The notes beneath the pieces are model-generated. The model did not search any database and had not been told where the DNA came from. It saw only the letters and a program-made list of their open reading frames with translations. A program made the translations under genes and the position numbers. 16,418 bases of DNA from an uncultured Ruminiclostridium sp. Lineage in GTDB: Bacteria > Bacillota > Clostridia > Oscillospirales > Ruminococcaceae. Shown here one piece after another: positions 1 through 5,811 of this stretch (its first letter is position 1; the number at the start of each line of letters is the position of its first letter). Location: contig CAKSIR010000039.1 in the NCBI GenBank assembly GCA_934462775.1, forward strand, positions 1 to 16,418, read 5' to 3'.

Positions 1-492
1 GTTATGGGTATAGTCGTTTATCGTGTGACCGTCTTCATACAGCAGACCGTCAATCGTTTCAAGCTTCAGCGCTTCGCCGTTGCGGTAAACAATTCCGTTG
101 TCGAAATCAATGTTTATTGTATCGCCCGGAAGTCCGATTACACGCTTTACAATTGGCTTGCCGTATTCGCCGTTTTCATTTATCAAACCGTTTGCCTGTA
201 AAATAACTATATCGTTGTACTGCGGTGAATAAAACAAATCGGTTACCAGCAGTCTTTCCTGATCCACAAGGGTAGGATTCATTGACGAGCCGTCAACCGA
301 GGTTACTCTCACCAAAAAAGTAAATATAAGAATAATAGCGATTACCGCGATGAGAATACTCTCCACCCAGTCAAAGGCCTCGTTTAACAGGGAGCCTTTG
401 GCTTTTACCTCGTCTGCTCCCTCTTTGAGAACAGGCTGCGGCTTCTGCGGTTCGTTATTGTTTTCGTTTAGATTGTTCTGATTTTCTGCCAT
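1..492 (-). CDS. lepB: Signal peptidase I, 5' part (3' end cut by window edge)
   Basis: Membrane-bound serine protease that removes signal peptides from secreted proteins on the outer face of the cytoplasmic membrane. I translated the 164 codons present. A polar Asn/Gln-rich cytosolic tail (residues 1-40) is followed by one membrane segment (about 44-62), then box B with GSSMNPTL (catalytic Ser70) and box D with KRVIGLPGD (catalytic Lys117). The C-terminal GDNR-type box lies beyond the window. The ATG at 492 has a GGAAAGG-type ribosome binding site just upstream. It follows rplS by 94 nt, and rplS-lepB is a common Firmicutes order, so co-transcription from the rplS promoter is likely, modulated perhaps by the hairpin in the gap. 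The long polar N-tail is unremarkable for clostridial enzymes. Identity is secure; only completeness is lacking. Confidence 0.95.
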   Translation of the reverse strand, partial: MAENQNNLNENNNEPQKPQPVLKEGADEVKAKGSLLNEAFDWVESILIAVIAIILIFTFLVRVTSVDGSSMNPTLVDQERLLVTDLFYSPQYNDIVILQANGLINENGEYGKPIVKRVIGLPGDTINIDFDNGIVYRNGEALKLETIDGLLYEDGHTINDYTHN

Positions 493-535
493 ATCGTGCC
501 TTTCCGTTCAGCATGAAAGCCATAAATTGCAGTAA

Positions 536-559
536 TAACGAACTTAAAAAAGTTCGTTA
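536..559 (-). terminator. Perfect 10-bp hairpin between rplS and lepB (weak terminator or processing site)
   Basis: TAACGAACTT and AAGTTCGTTA form a perfect 10-bp inverted repeat around a 4-nt loop (TTTT on the minus strand). It lies 27 nt after the rplS stop. On the transcript it is not followed by a proper U-tract (TACTGCAATTT follows), so full termination is doubtful. It may be an attenuator lowering lepB relative to the highly expressed L19 gene, or an mRNA-stabilising 3' end. The structure is seen directly; the role is inferred. Confidence 0.5.
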
Positions 560-586
560 CCACTCAACTTATTAGGAGTCAGGCTA

Positions 587-931
587 TTAGTTGTACTTGG
601 ACTTAACCTTAGCAGCCTTACCAACTCTATCACGCAGATAATACAGCTTAGCTCTGCGAACAACACCTTCTCTGACAACTTCAACCTTGTCAACAGCAGG
701 TGAATGAACCGGGAATACTCTTTCAATGCCGCAGCCGTGAGCAACTCTTCTTACTGTGAAAGTTTCAGAGATACCGCCGTGCTTCTTAGCAATTACTGTT
801 CCCTCGAAAACCTGAATTCTGGACTTGTCGCCTTCTGTAATCTTAACGTAAACCTTTACTAAGTCGCCTACGTTTACAACCGGCATTTCCTTCTTCATGC
901 TGTCCTGTGCGATAATTTTGAGTGCATCCAT
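587..931 (-). CDS. rplS: 50S ribosomal protein L19
   Basis: Structural protein of the large ribosomal subunit, located at the 30S-50S interface. The 114-aa product has the family length. It shows the conserved core [25 protein letters not shown], here at residues 22-46, followed by ETFTVRR and ERVFPVHSP and the basic end [18 protein letters not shown]. The ATG at 931 is preceded by a strong AGGAGG site 7 nt away. Unlike the common rimM-trmD-rplS arrangement, this copy sits downstream of the radical-SAM pair and has its own sigma-A promoter and a ~190-nt leader, which suggests independent, possibly autogenous, control. lepB follows. Confidence 0.97.
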   Translation of the reverse strand: MDALKIIAQDSMKKEMPVVNVGDLVKVYVKITEGDKSRIQVFEGTVIAKKHGGISETFTVRRVAHGCGIERVFPVHSPAVDKVEVVREGVVRRAKLYYLRDRVGKAAKVKSKYN

Positions 932-1122
932 GTTTTTTCCTCCTGGTTTGCAGACATTCTTGCGTTATACAATTACAATACCGATACCTTTATCGGCAAG
1001 AAACCGCCGTCCTGACGGTTTTAACGCAGCGGACTGTCCTCTTAATGTTCAACTTTTTGTTGGGCATTACTCACATTGTGCCGCCTGAAAACAGGCATAA
1101 TTACACAACGGATACTAAATGC
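932..1122 (-). promoter_or_regulatory. Structured 5' leader of rplS (possible L19 autoregulatory leader)
   Basis: The predicted transcript start (~1122) leaves an untranslated leader of about 190 nt before the rplS ATG. It contains several hairpins. On the plus strand they are 1083-1096 (5-bp GCCTG/CAGGC, 4-nt loop), 1050-1062 (4-bp CAAC/GTTG), 1001-1021 (8-bp AAACCGYC-type stem, 5-nt loop) and 981-996 (6-bp CCGATA/TATCGG, 4-nt loop). The last two are adjacent and lie 30-90 nt upstream of the ribosome binding site. An L19 leader RNA family is known in Firmicutes, but I could not test membership. None of the hairpins has a terminator U-tract. Confidence 0.45.
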
Positions 1123-1128
1123 TTTAAT

Positions 1129-1157
1129 ATTATATCATCTTTATATAGGAAAATCAA
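1129..1157 (-). promoter_or_regulatory. Sigma-A promoter driving rplS(-lepB)
   Basis: On the minus strand TTGATT (1157-1152) is followed after exactly 17 nt by TATAAT (1134-1129). The -10 is a perfect consensus, and the -35 matches 4 of 6 bases. It lies in the only gene-free stretch upstream of rplS, about 35 nt after the stop of the preceding gene, in AT-rich DNA. This is the best vegetative promoter in the window. Confidence 0.85.
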
Positions 1158-1192
1158 GTGCTTTTTGCGAATTTTCCCATAAAATTTGATAT

Positions 1193-1825
1193 TTATCTGA
1201 ATTCCTCGCCGTTTTTGCAGAAAATTGCTGTGCGTTTTATGTTAAGCTTTCCGATTTCACAGCCCTTTGCTTTTTCATAAGCCTCAAAAACCAGATTAGG
1301 GTTGATATTTACATCAACGCCTGCCGGCAGTTTCATCTTCACAACGCCGTTTTTCATTGAAACAATCTCAATATAAGGCTTCAGGTCGATTTCCGTAATT
1401 CCCTTTTTTGTTTTCTTTTCCGTAATTATCGTATCACGGTCAAAAAAAGCTCTGAGCTTGTCCATGCTTTCATCTGTTTCAATCTCGTACAGCGCCTTTT
1501 CTATTTCGGTATGCTTATAAACAGGCTCGCATACCTTCAAAATTTTTATATCGTCAGGCAGTGCTTTTGACAGTTTTTCTTTGATTTCATCAAAGGAAAT
1601 GTCCTCCGTCACCTTTGTATCAAGGCACTCGCAGACGCCCTCTGTTCCAAGGGACAGAGGCAGCGCAAATGTAATATAGGTATGTGGATTGAAGCCCTCT
1701 GTCATCCATATCGGCAGCTTTGCGCGTCTTGTTGCACGCTGAAAAAGTCTGTACAAATCAAGATGGGAAATGTACTTTGCACGGCCCGTTTTGGAGAAAA
1801 AGACTCTTACGCTCGTATTACTCAA
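1193..1825 (-). CDS. Radical-SAM-linked DUF2344 protein (TIGR03936 family)
   Basis: Protein of the DUF2344/TIGR03936 family, almost always encoded next to, or fused to, the TIGR03960 radical SAM enzyme; the biochemical role is unknown to me. The family signature is clear at the N-terminus: RVFFSKTGRAKYISHLDL, then RRAKLPIWMTEGFNPHTYITFALPLSLG. I place the start at TTG 1825 (210 aa). A perfect GGAGG (1838-1834) lies 8 nt upstream, whereas the alternative GTG at 1834 overlaps that site. This gives an 8-nt overlap with the end of the radical-SAM gene, implying translational coupling. No membrane segment is visible. It is the last gene before the rplS promoter, and I see no terminator after it. 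Confidence 0.9.
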   Translation of the reverse strand: MSNTSVRVFFSKTGRAKYISHLDLYRLFQRATRRAKLPIWMTEGFNPHTYITFALPLSLGTEGVCECLDTKVTEDISFDEIKEKLSKALPDDIKILKVCEPVYKHTEIEKALYEIETDESMDKLRAFFDRDTIITEKKTKKGITEIDLKPYIEIVSMKNGVVKMKLPAGVDVNINPNLVFEAYEKAKGCEIGKLNIKRTAIFCKNGEEFR

Positions 1826-3659
1826 AGCAAGCACCTCCGATACATTTGCTTACGCCGCAGCCGCTGCATTTCTCGCGGCAGTTGGGCGTTGCGGTTTCCG
1901 CGTGGGCTTTCTTATTTTCGCGAATGAAAAACTCAGGCGAAACAAGAATATCCATGTGACTCCACGGAAGCACTTCGTCATAAGAACGGCGGCGGTTTGC
2001 ATAGAACGACATATCAACGCCGCATTCCTCAAACGCCTGTTTCCACGAATCGAAATTGAAATATTCCATCCAGCCGTCAAGCTTGCAGCCTTTTTTCCAC
2101 GCTTCATAAATTACCCTGCCCACTTTCCTGTCGCCTCTCGCAAGAACCGCCTCCAGAATTGTGGTTTCATAGCGTGACCAGCTTACGTTGATTTTGCGCG
2201 AATTTACAATATCAAGCAGATATTTCTGACGCTCGTCTATTTCTTCCTTTGTAGGCTGAGGTTCAAACTGGAATGGCGTAAACGGCTTAGGAATAAACGT
2301 TGAGAGCGAAATGGAAATCTGTATTCCCTTTCCGCCCTTTTTGCGGTTCGGAATCGAATAATACAGCTCAACTATTTTCTCGGCAAGGTCTTTGATTCCC
2401 GCAATATCATCAAGAGTTTCGGTAGGCAGTCCGCACATGAAGTAAAGCTTAACGGTTGTATAGCCGCCTTCAAAGGCAATTCGGCAGCTTTCCATAACGT
2501 TTTCCTCGGTGACGTTTTTGTTGATAACGTCGCGCAGACGCTGCGTACCTGCTTCGGGAGCAAATGTAAGTCCGCTCTTGCGAACGCTCTTAATTTGATT
2601 TACAACCTCTTTACTGAATTTGTCAATGCGGAGGGACGGAAGCGCAAGATTTACACCGTTGCTGTTTGTGTAGGAAGTGAGCTTCTGCAAAAGCTGCTCA
2701 ATCTCGCTGTAATCGCTGGTGCTGAGGGAGGAAAGGGACACCTCGTCATAGCCTGTGCTGTCACAGAGGGATTTGGTTTCATTATATATAGTATCCTGCG
2801 TTTTCTCGCGAAACGGTCTGTACAAAAATCCCGCTTGGCAGAAGCGGCAGCCGCGTATGCAACCGCGAAGCACCTCTACAACCGCTCTGTCGTGAACGAT
2901 TTCTGAGAAAGGCACAACAAAGGTTTCGGGGTAATACACCTTGTCCAGATCCTTTATAATGCGCTTTGTTACCTTTGCAGGCGCACCGTGCAGCGGTTTT
3001 ATCTCCTTCACCGTTCCGTCATCGTTGTAGGAAACATCATACAGACTTGGAACGTAAACGCCCTGAAGCTGAGCGGCGGCAATGAGAAATTCTTCCTTGC
3101 TTTTGCCGTCTGCCTTGAACTTTTCATACAGCTCCATAAGCTCAAGGTTTACTTCCTCGCCCTCTCCGAGCACAAATAAATCCACGAAATCGCAGAGCGG
3201 CTCGGCGTTGCAGGTGCATGGACCTCCTGCCATAACGATTGGCGAAAGCTCATGGCGCTCCTTTGCAAGAACAGGTACGCCCGCAAGGTCGAGCATTTCA
3301 AGCACGTTAGTGTAGCTAAGCTCATATTGGAGAGTGAAGCCGATGAAGTCAAAATCCTTTATTGGCTCAAGACTTTCAAGACCGTACAGCAGAATGTTAT
3401 TTTTGCGCATCTGCTCTTCCATATCGGGCATTGGCATGAAAACGCGCTCGCACCAATAACGGTCAACCTTATTGGTAAGCGAATACAGGATTTTCATTCC
3501 GAGATGCGACATACCTACATCGTATGTATCAGGGAAGCAAAAAGCAAACCTTACGCTTACATCTTCCTTATTTTTAGTAACAGAGCCCATTTCGCCGCCA
3601 ATGTAGCGCGATGGTTTCTGAACCTTTAACAAAATTTTATCGAGTTTGTCTTTGTACAT
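1818..3659 (-). CDS. B12-binding-type radical SAM protein (TIGR03960 family)
   Basis: Large (613 aa) radical SAM protein of uncharacterised function. The N-terminal ~250 residues resemble the cobalamin-binding-like domain of this family (FCFPDTYDVGMSHLGMKILY near 40-59, MAGGPCTCNAEP near 143-154). The radical SAM core begins with GCIRGCRFC, whose CX3CX2C cysteines are C267, C271 and C274 and would hold the 4Fe-4S cluster. Later FAPEAGTQRLRDVINK and a glycine-rich LYFMCGLPTET segment fit the TIM-barrel fold. The last 20 residues are a separate Cys cluster (C594, C598, C601, C606, C611) that could bind a second cluster or metal. The ATG at 3659 follows an AAAAGGA site. It lies 24 nt after the M50 gene and overlaps the DUF2344 gene. 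Partnership with that protein is well conserved; substrate unknown. Confidence 0.92.
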   Translation of the reverse strand: MYKDKLDKILLKVQKPSRYIGGEMGSVTKNKEDVSVRFAFCFPDTYDVGMSHLGMKILYSLTNKVDRYWCERVFMPMPDMEEQMRKNNILLYGLESLEPIKDFDFIGFTLQYELSYTNVLEMLDLAGVPVLAKERHELSPIVMAGGPCTCNAEPLCDFVDLFVLGEGEEVNLELMELYEKFKADGKSKEEFLIAAAQLQGVYVPSLYDVSYNDDGTVKEIKPLHGAPAKVTKRIIKDLDKVYYPETFVVPFSEIVHDRAVVEVLRGCIRGCRFCQAGFLYRPFREKTQDTIYNETKSLCDSTGYDEVSLSSLSTSDYSEIEQLLQKLTSYTNSNGVNLALPSLRIDKFSKEVVNQIKSVRKSGLTFAPEAGTQRLRDVINKNVTEENVMESCRIAFEGGYTTVKLYFMCGLPTETLDDIAGIKDLAEKIVELYYSIPNRKKGGKGIQISISLSTFIPKPFTPFQFEPQPTKEEIDERQKYLLDIVNSRKINVSWSRYETTILEAVLARGDRKVGRVIYEAWKKGCKLDGWMEYFNFDSWKQAFEECGVDMSFYANRRRSYDEVLPWSHMDILVSPEFFIRENKKAHAETATPNCREKCSGCGVSKCIGGACFE

Positions 3660-3683
3660 TTTATAATTCCTTTTCTTTTTGCA

Positions 3684-4277
3684 TTACTTCTTATCATAGC
3701 ACACTTTCGAAATAATATCAACAGCAAAAATGTACACAAAGACAATAGCAGCCGAAAAATTAACAATATTAAAACAAACCAGTACAATTATGGCGGTAAT
3801 TGATATTATAATGTTCACTTTTTCGGCTGCGTGTGAACAAATTATCGCCTTGTCGGGAGGAAGAAGCTTCAGCAGCATTAAGTCAAGCAGCTGCTTTCCG
3901 TCAAGACAGCTTATTGGCAGCATATTGAACAGACCGATAACAAGGTTTATCACGCCAAAAATGTTCACATAGCTGTTGTTTATGAACAAACATATTGCTG
4001 CAAGCGTAAAATTTACAGCTACACCGCCAAGAATCACCAACACAGAGCCGCTTTGCTTTTCTCTGCTTATTTTTATTCCGCCGCCGTAAAATGTTATTCC
4101 GCTTACCCTTTCCCTTTTTATTTTCATGGAAACGAGATGACCAAATTCATGGAGCGCGCAGGCACTGACGCTTAAAAAGCCGAAGCCGTCCGAATCAAGG
4201 CAGCAGAACAAAGCCATTACGGCGAAAAAAGTGAAGTCGAAATTCAGCAAACAGCTTCCCAGCCTTAACCTTATCAT
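3684..4277 (-). CDS. Site-2-type (M50) membrane metalloprotease, SpoIVFB-like
   Basis: Intramembrane zinc protease family M50. With the start used here (197 aa) the zinc motif HEFGH is at residues 43-47, and the third-ligand motif NMLPISCLDG is at 118-127 (Asp126). Hydrophobic segments around 15-28, 76-98, 102-122, 150-168 and 170-190 give a polytopic membrane protein. I start at ATG 4277, which forms a TAATG overlap with the stop of the upstream small gene; a GTG at 4289 would add four residues. In clostridia an M50 protease of this kind sits between an M23 SpoIVFA-like gene and the TIGR03960/TIGR03936 pair, the position seen here. By analogy with B. subtilis SpoIVFB it may cleave pro-sigma-K in the outer forespore membrane. 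The family is certain; the sporulation role is inferred. Confidence 0.85.
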   Translation of the reverse strand: MIRLRLGSCLLNFDFTFFAVMALFCCLDSDGFGFLSVSACALHEFGHLVSMKIKRERVSGITFYGGGIKISREKQSGSVLVILGGVAVNFTLAAICLFINNSYVNIFGVINLVIGLFNMLPISCLDGKQLLDLMLLKLLPPDKAIICSHAAEKVNIIISITAIIVLVCFNIVNFSAAIVFVYIFAVDIISKVCYDKK

Positions 4278-4504
4278 TACACCATACACTCTCTTATAAC
4301 GCTGTCAATTACCCCATACACCTCAGGTGCAAACACATTCAGCAGCAGCATGGAGATTACAACCGCAACGCATATTATTGCCTGAGTAGTGATAATTTCG
4401 CTTGTTCTGCGGATTATCACGGGTTTTGGATTAGTGAACACAGCTATTTCTTTTTCTGTTTGTTCATTTTCAGTTGTATTTATGAACATTTCGTTATTTT
4501 CCAT
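4277..4504 (-). CDS. 75-aa single-TM protein in the SpoIVFA position
   Basis: Small protein with an Asn/Glu/Thr-rich cytosolic N-terminus (MENNEMFINTTENEQTEKE), a basic stretch (NPKPVIIRRTSEI), one hydrophobic segment (about residues 42-62) and a short tail (EVYGVIDSVIRECMV). The ATG at 4504 is chosen because AAAGGA lies 9 nt upstream; a longer reading from 4582 would run through the spoVM terminator and has no such site. Its stop overlaps the M50 start (TAATG). In related genomes this position usually holds a SpoIVFA-like protein with an M23 (LytM) domain. Here the protein ends just after the membrane segment, so it could be a minimal or degenerate SpoIVFA-like partner, or something unrelated. 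I see no M23 sequence nearby. Function unproven. Confidence 0.7.
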   Translation of the reverse strand: MENNEMFINTTENEQTEKEIAVFTNPKPVIIRRTSEIITTQAIICVAVVISMLLLNVFAPEVYGVIDSVIRECMV

Positions 4505-4545
4505 ACAAGCACGTCCTTTCTTTTTAAATGTATATGAGTATTTGC

Positions 4546-4579
4546 AAAAAAATAAAACCTGCTTTAAACAGGTTTTATT
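4546..4579 (-). terminator. Rho-independent terminator after spoVM
   Basis: An 11-bp perfect stem (AATAAAACCTG paired with CAGGTTTTATT) with a 7-nt loop is followed on the minus strand by a run of T (TTTTT then GC). It lies 7 nt after the spoVM stop. The A-rich 5' flank also makes it plausible in the opposite direction. The next gene starts only about 40 nt further on. Confidence 0.88.
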
Positions 4580-4585
4580 CATAGA

Positions 4586-4672
4586 TTATGCCGCAGATTC
4601 TTTCTTTATATGGAAAAACAAACGGAGAAAGCTCGCAAGAATACGCGGACTTTTTACAACTACTATTTTCAT
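4586..4672 (-). CDS. spoVM: Stage V sporulation protein M (28-aa amphipathic peptide)
   Basis: Very short gene, easily missed. The translation MKIVVVKSPRILASFLRLFF followed by HIKKESAA aligns without gaps, over its first 17 residues, to B. subtilis SpoVM (recalled as MKFYTIKLPKFLGGIVR...). It keeps M1, K2, K7, P9, a basic residue at 10, L12 and R17. SpoVM is an amphipathic helix that recognises the positively curved forespore membrane and anchors SpoIVA to nucleate the spore coat; Pro9 is known to matter for that. An AGAAAGGGG ribosome site lies 6 nt before the ATG and overlaps the end of the preceding gene. Its location just after prpC-prkC-rsgA matches the B. subtilis locus, which has cpgA-rpe-thiN-spoVM. 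A strong terminator follows. Confidence 0.88.
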   Translation of the reverse strand: MKIVVVKSPRILASFLRLFFHIKKESAA

Positions 4673-4685
4673 TATGTACCCCTTT

Positions 4686-4841
4686 CTAACAGCACTTTAG
4701 CATCCATATTCCGATTGCTATAAGTGCAAGTGCAAGAATAACCAGAAAAACCTTAAAGGAGATAAAACAAAGGCAAAGAACCGCGCAGCCAAAAAGTGCA
4801 AATATAATTGGACATCTGTTGTTTCTTCTCGGTCGGCGCAT
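4686..4841 (-). CDS. 51-aa Cys-rich small membrane protein upstream of spoVM
   Basis: Short gene with an excellent AAAAGGAG site 8 nt before its ATG. The product starts with a strongly basic head (MRRPRRNNR), then residues 10-47 are almost wholly hydrophobic with a short ISFK break near 27-30, giving two short membrane helices or one hairpin. It ends in KCC. Six of 51 residues are cysteine (10, 19, 23, 25, 50, 51). It lies between the rsgA terminator and spoVM, with spoVM's ATG 13 nt after its stop, so the two are surely co-transcribed. I do not recognise a family. Co-expression with spoVM suggests a sporulation-time membrane role, but that is inference only. Confidence 0.75.
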   Translation of the reverse strand: MRRPRRNNRCPIIFALFGCAVLCLCFISFKVFLVILALALIAIGIWMLKCC

Positions 4842-4895
4842 ATTCTCATCTCCTTTTCTGATATTCTATTTTATTCGGGAGAAGGAATTTTGCTA

Positions 4896-4925
4896 CAAAA
4901 ATAAGCCGTACAATGACGGCTTATT
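4896..4925 (-). terminator. Rho-independent terminator after rsgA
   Basis: Perfect 10-bp stem AATAAGCCGT/ACGGCTTATT with a 6-nt loop, followed on the minus strand by TTTTTG-type T-rich sequence. It starts one base after the rsgA stop codon. It closes the long gmk-to-rsgA operon and separates it from the small spoVM transcription unit. Confidence 0.88.
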
Positions 4926-4926
4926 C

Positions 4927-5808
4927 TTAATATGTGTTTTCGGCGATTTTGGCTTCCTCGTACATTCTTGTGTAGCTGCCGTATCTGCTTTCGGATATTA
5001 TCCCGTTTTTGACAGCCTCGGTTACAAGGCAGCCTGCCTCTTTCATATGAACGCAGTTATTAAATCTGCATTTCCCGTTAAATTCGGCAAATTCCCTAAA
5101 ACAGCCCATAAGCTCCGTGCTTGGAATTGCACCGTACTTTCCTATTTCTACCGTAGAAAATCCCGGTGTGTCGGCAATGTAGGTGTTTTCGTCAAGCTTA
5201 TAAAGCTCCGCCTGCCTTGTGGTATGACGGCCGCGTCCTAATTTTTTGCTGATTTCATTGGTGTCAGCCTTTAAATCGGGCTTAATCAGGTTCATCAGAC
5301 TGGATTTTCCCACGCCCGAATTTCCGATCAGCGCAGTGGTCTTGCCTTTTATATAGCTGATAACACGCTCCGCTCCGTCACCGCTTGTATTATCAACGGC
5401 AAACACGGTAAATCCGATTTTTTCGTATATGCTTATAAACTCGCTGCAAACAAGCTTGTCCTTTTTTGTAAAAACGAGAACAGGTTCAATGTCCTTGCTC
5501 TCAAAAATAGCAATCAGCTTGTCCAGCACAAATGCATTCGGTGCAGGCTCGCAGGTGGAAACAACCAGCAGGGCTGCGTCAAGATTTGCAAGCGGCGGCC
5601 TTATAATGCTGTTTTTTCGGTCGGCAATGTCAACAATCAGCGGCTCGGCATTGTCGTCAAGCTGTACACTTGCAATATCCCCCGCCATGGGGCTGATATT
5701 TTTTACTCTGAACACGCCTCTTGCCTTGCAGTTTAGAACACCGCAAGGGGCTTCTACTGTGTAGAAACCCCCAACGGATTTTAAAATTTTTCCGGAAACA
5801 ATACTCAC
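4927..5808 (-). CDS. rsgA: Ribosome small subunit-dependent GTPase A
   Basis: Circularly permuted GTPase (YloQ/CpgA/RsgA) that checks late 30S assembly. Visible in order: an OB-fold N-domain (about 1-65); G4 as TKKD (114-117); G1 P-loop GNSGVGKS (162-169); G2 within GRGRHTT (191-197); G3 DTPG (213-216). A C-terminal zinc site has C247, C252, H254 and C260. The permuted motif order G4-G1-G2-G3 is diagnostic, and 293 aa is the usual length. The start is GTG at 5808, three bases after the prkC stop, with GAGG (8 nt upstream) inside the end of prkC. This protein is a known substrate of the neighbouring kinase in B. subtilis, consistent with the shared operon. A terminator follows at once. Confidence 0.97.
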   Translation of the reverse strand: MSIVSGKILKSVGGFYTVEAPCGVLNCKARGVFRVKNISPMAGDIASVQLDDNAEPLIVDIADRKNSIIRPPLANLDAALLVVSTCEPAPNAFVLDKLIAIFESKDIEPVLVFTKKDKLVCSEFISIYEKIGFTVFAVDNTSGDGAERVISYIKGKTTALIGNSGVGKSSLMNLIKPDLKADTNEISKKLGRGRHTTRQAELYKLDENTYIADTPGFSTVEIGKYGAIPSTELMGCFREFAEFNGKCRFNNCVHMKEAGCLVTEAVKNGIISESRYGSYTRMYEEAKIAENTY

Positions 5809-5811
5809 AAA

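Noticed and set aside
1825..1834. GTG at 1834 as the start of the DUF2344 gene
   Set aside because: It overlaps the GGAGG that serves the TTG at 1825, so the TTG is the better start.
4505..4582. Upstream extension of the 75-aa gene from 4582
   Set aside because: It would be translated through the spoVM terminator, and its start lacks a ribosome binding site.
4842..4895. TAGAAT (minus strand) as a sigma-A -10 for the 51-aa gene and spoVM
   Set aside because: The -35 region at 17 nt reads AAAATT with no useful match, and sigma-E/sigma-G patterns fit poorly with wrong spacing. No promoter is annotated.
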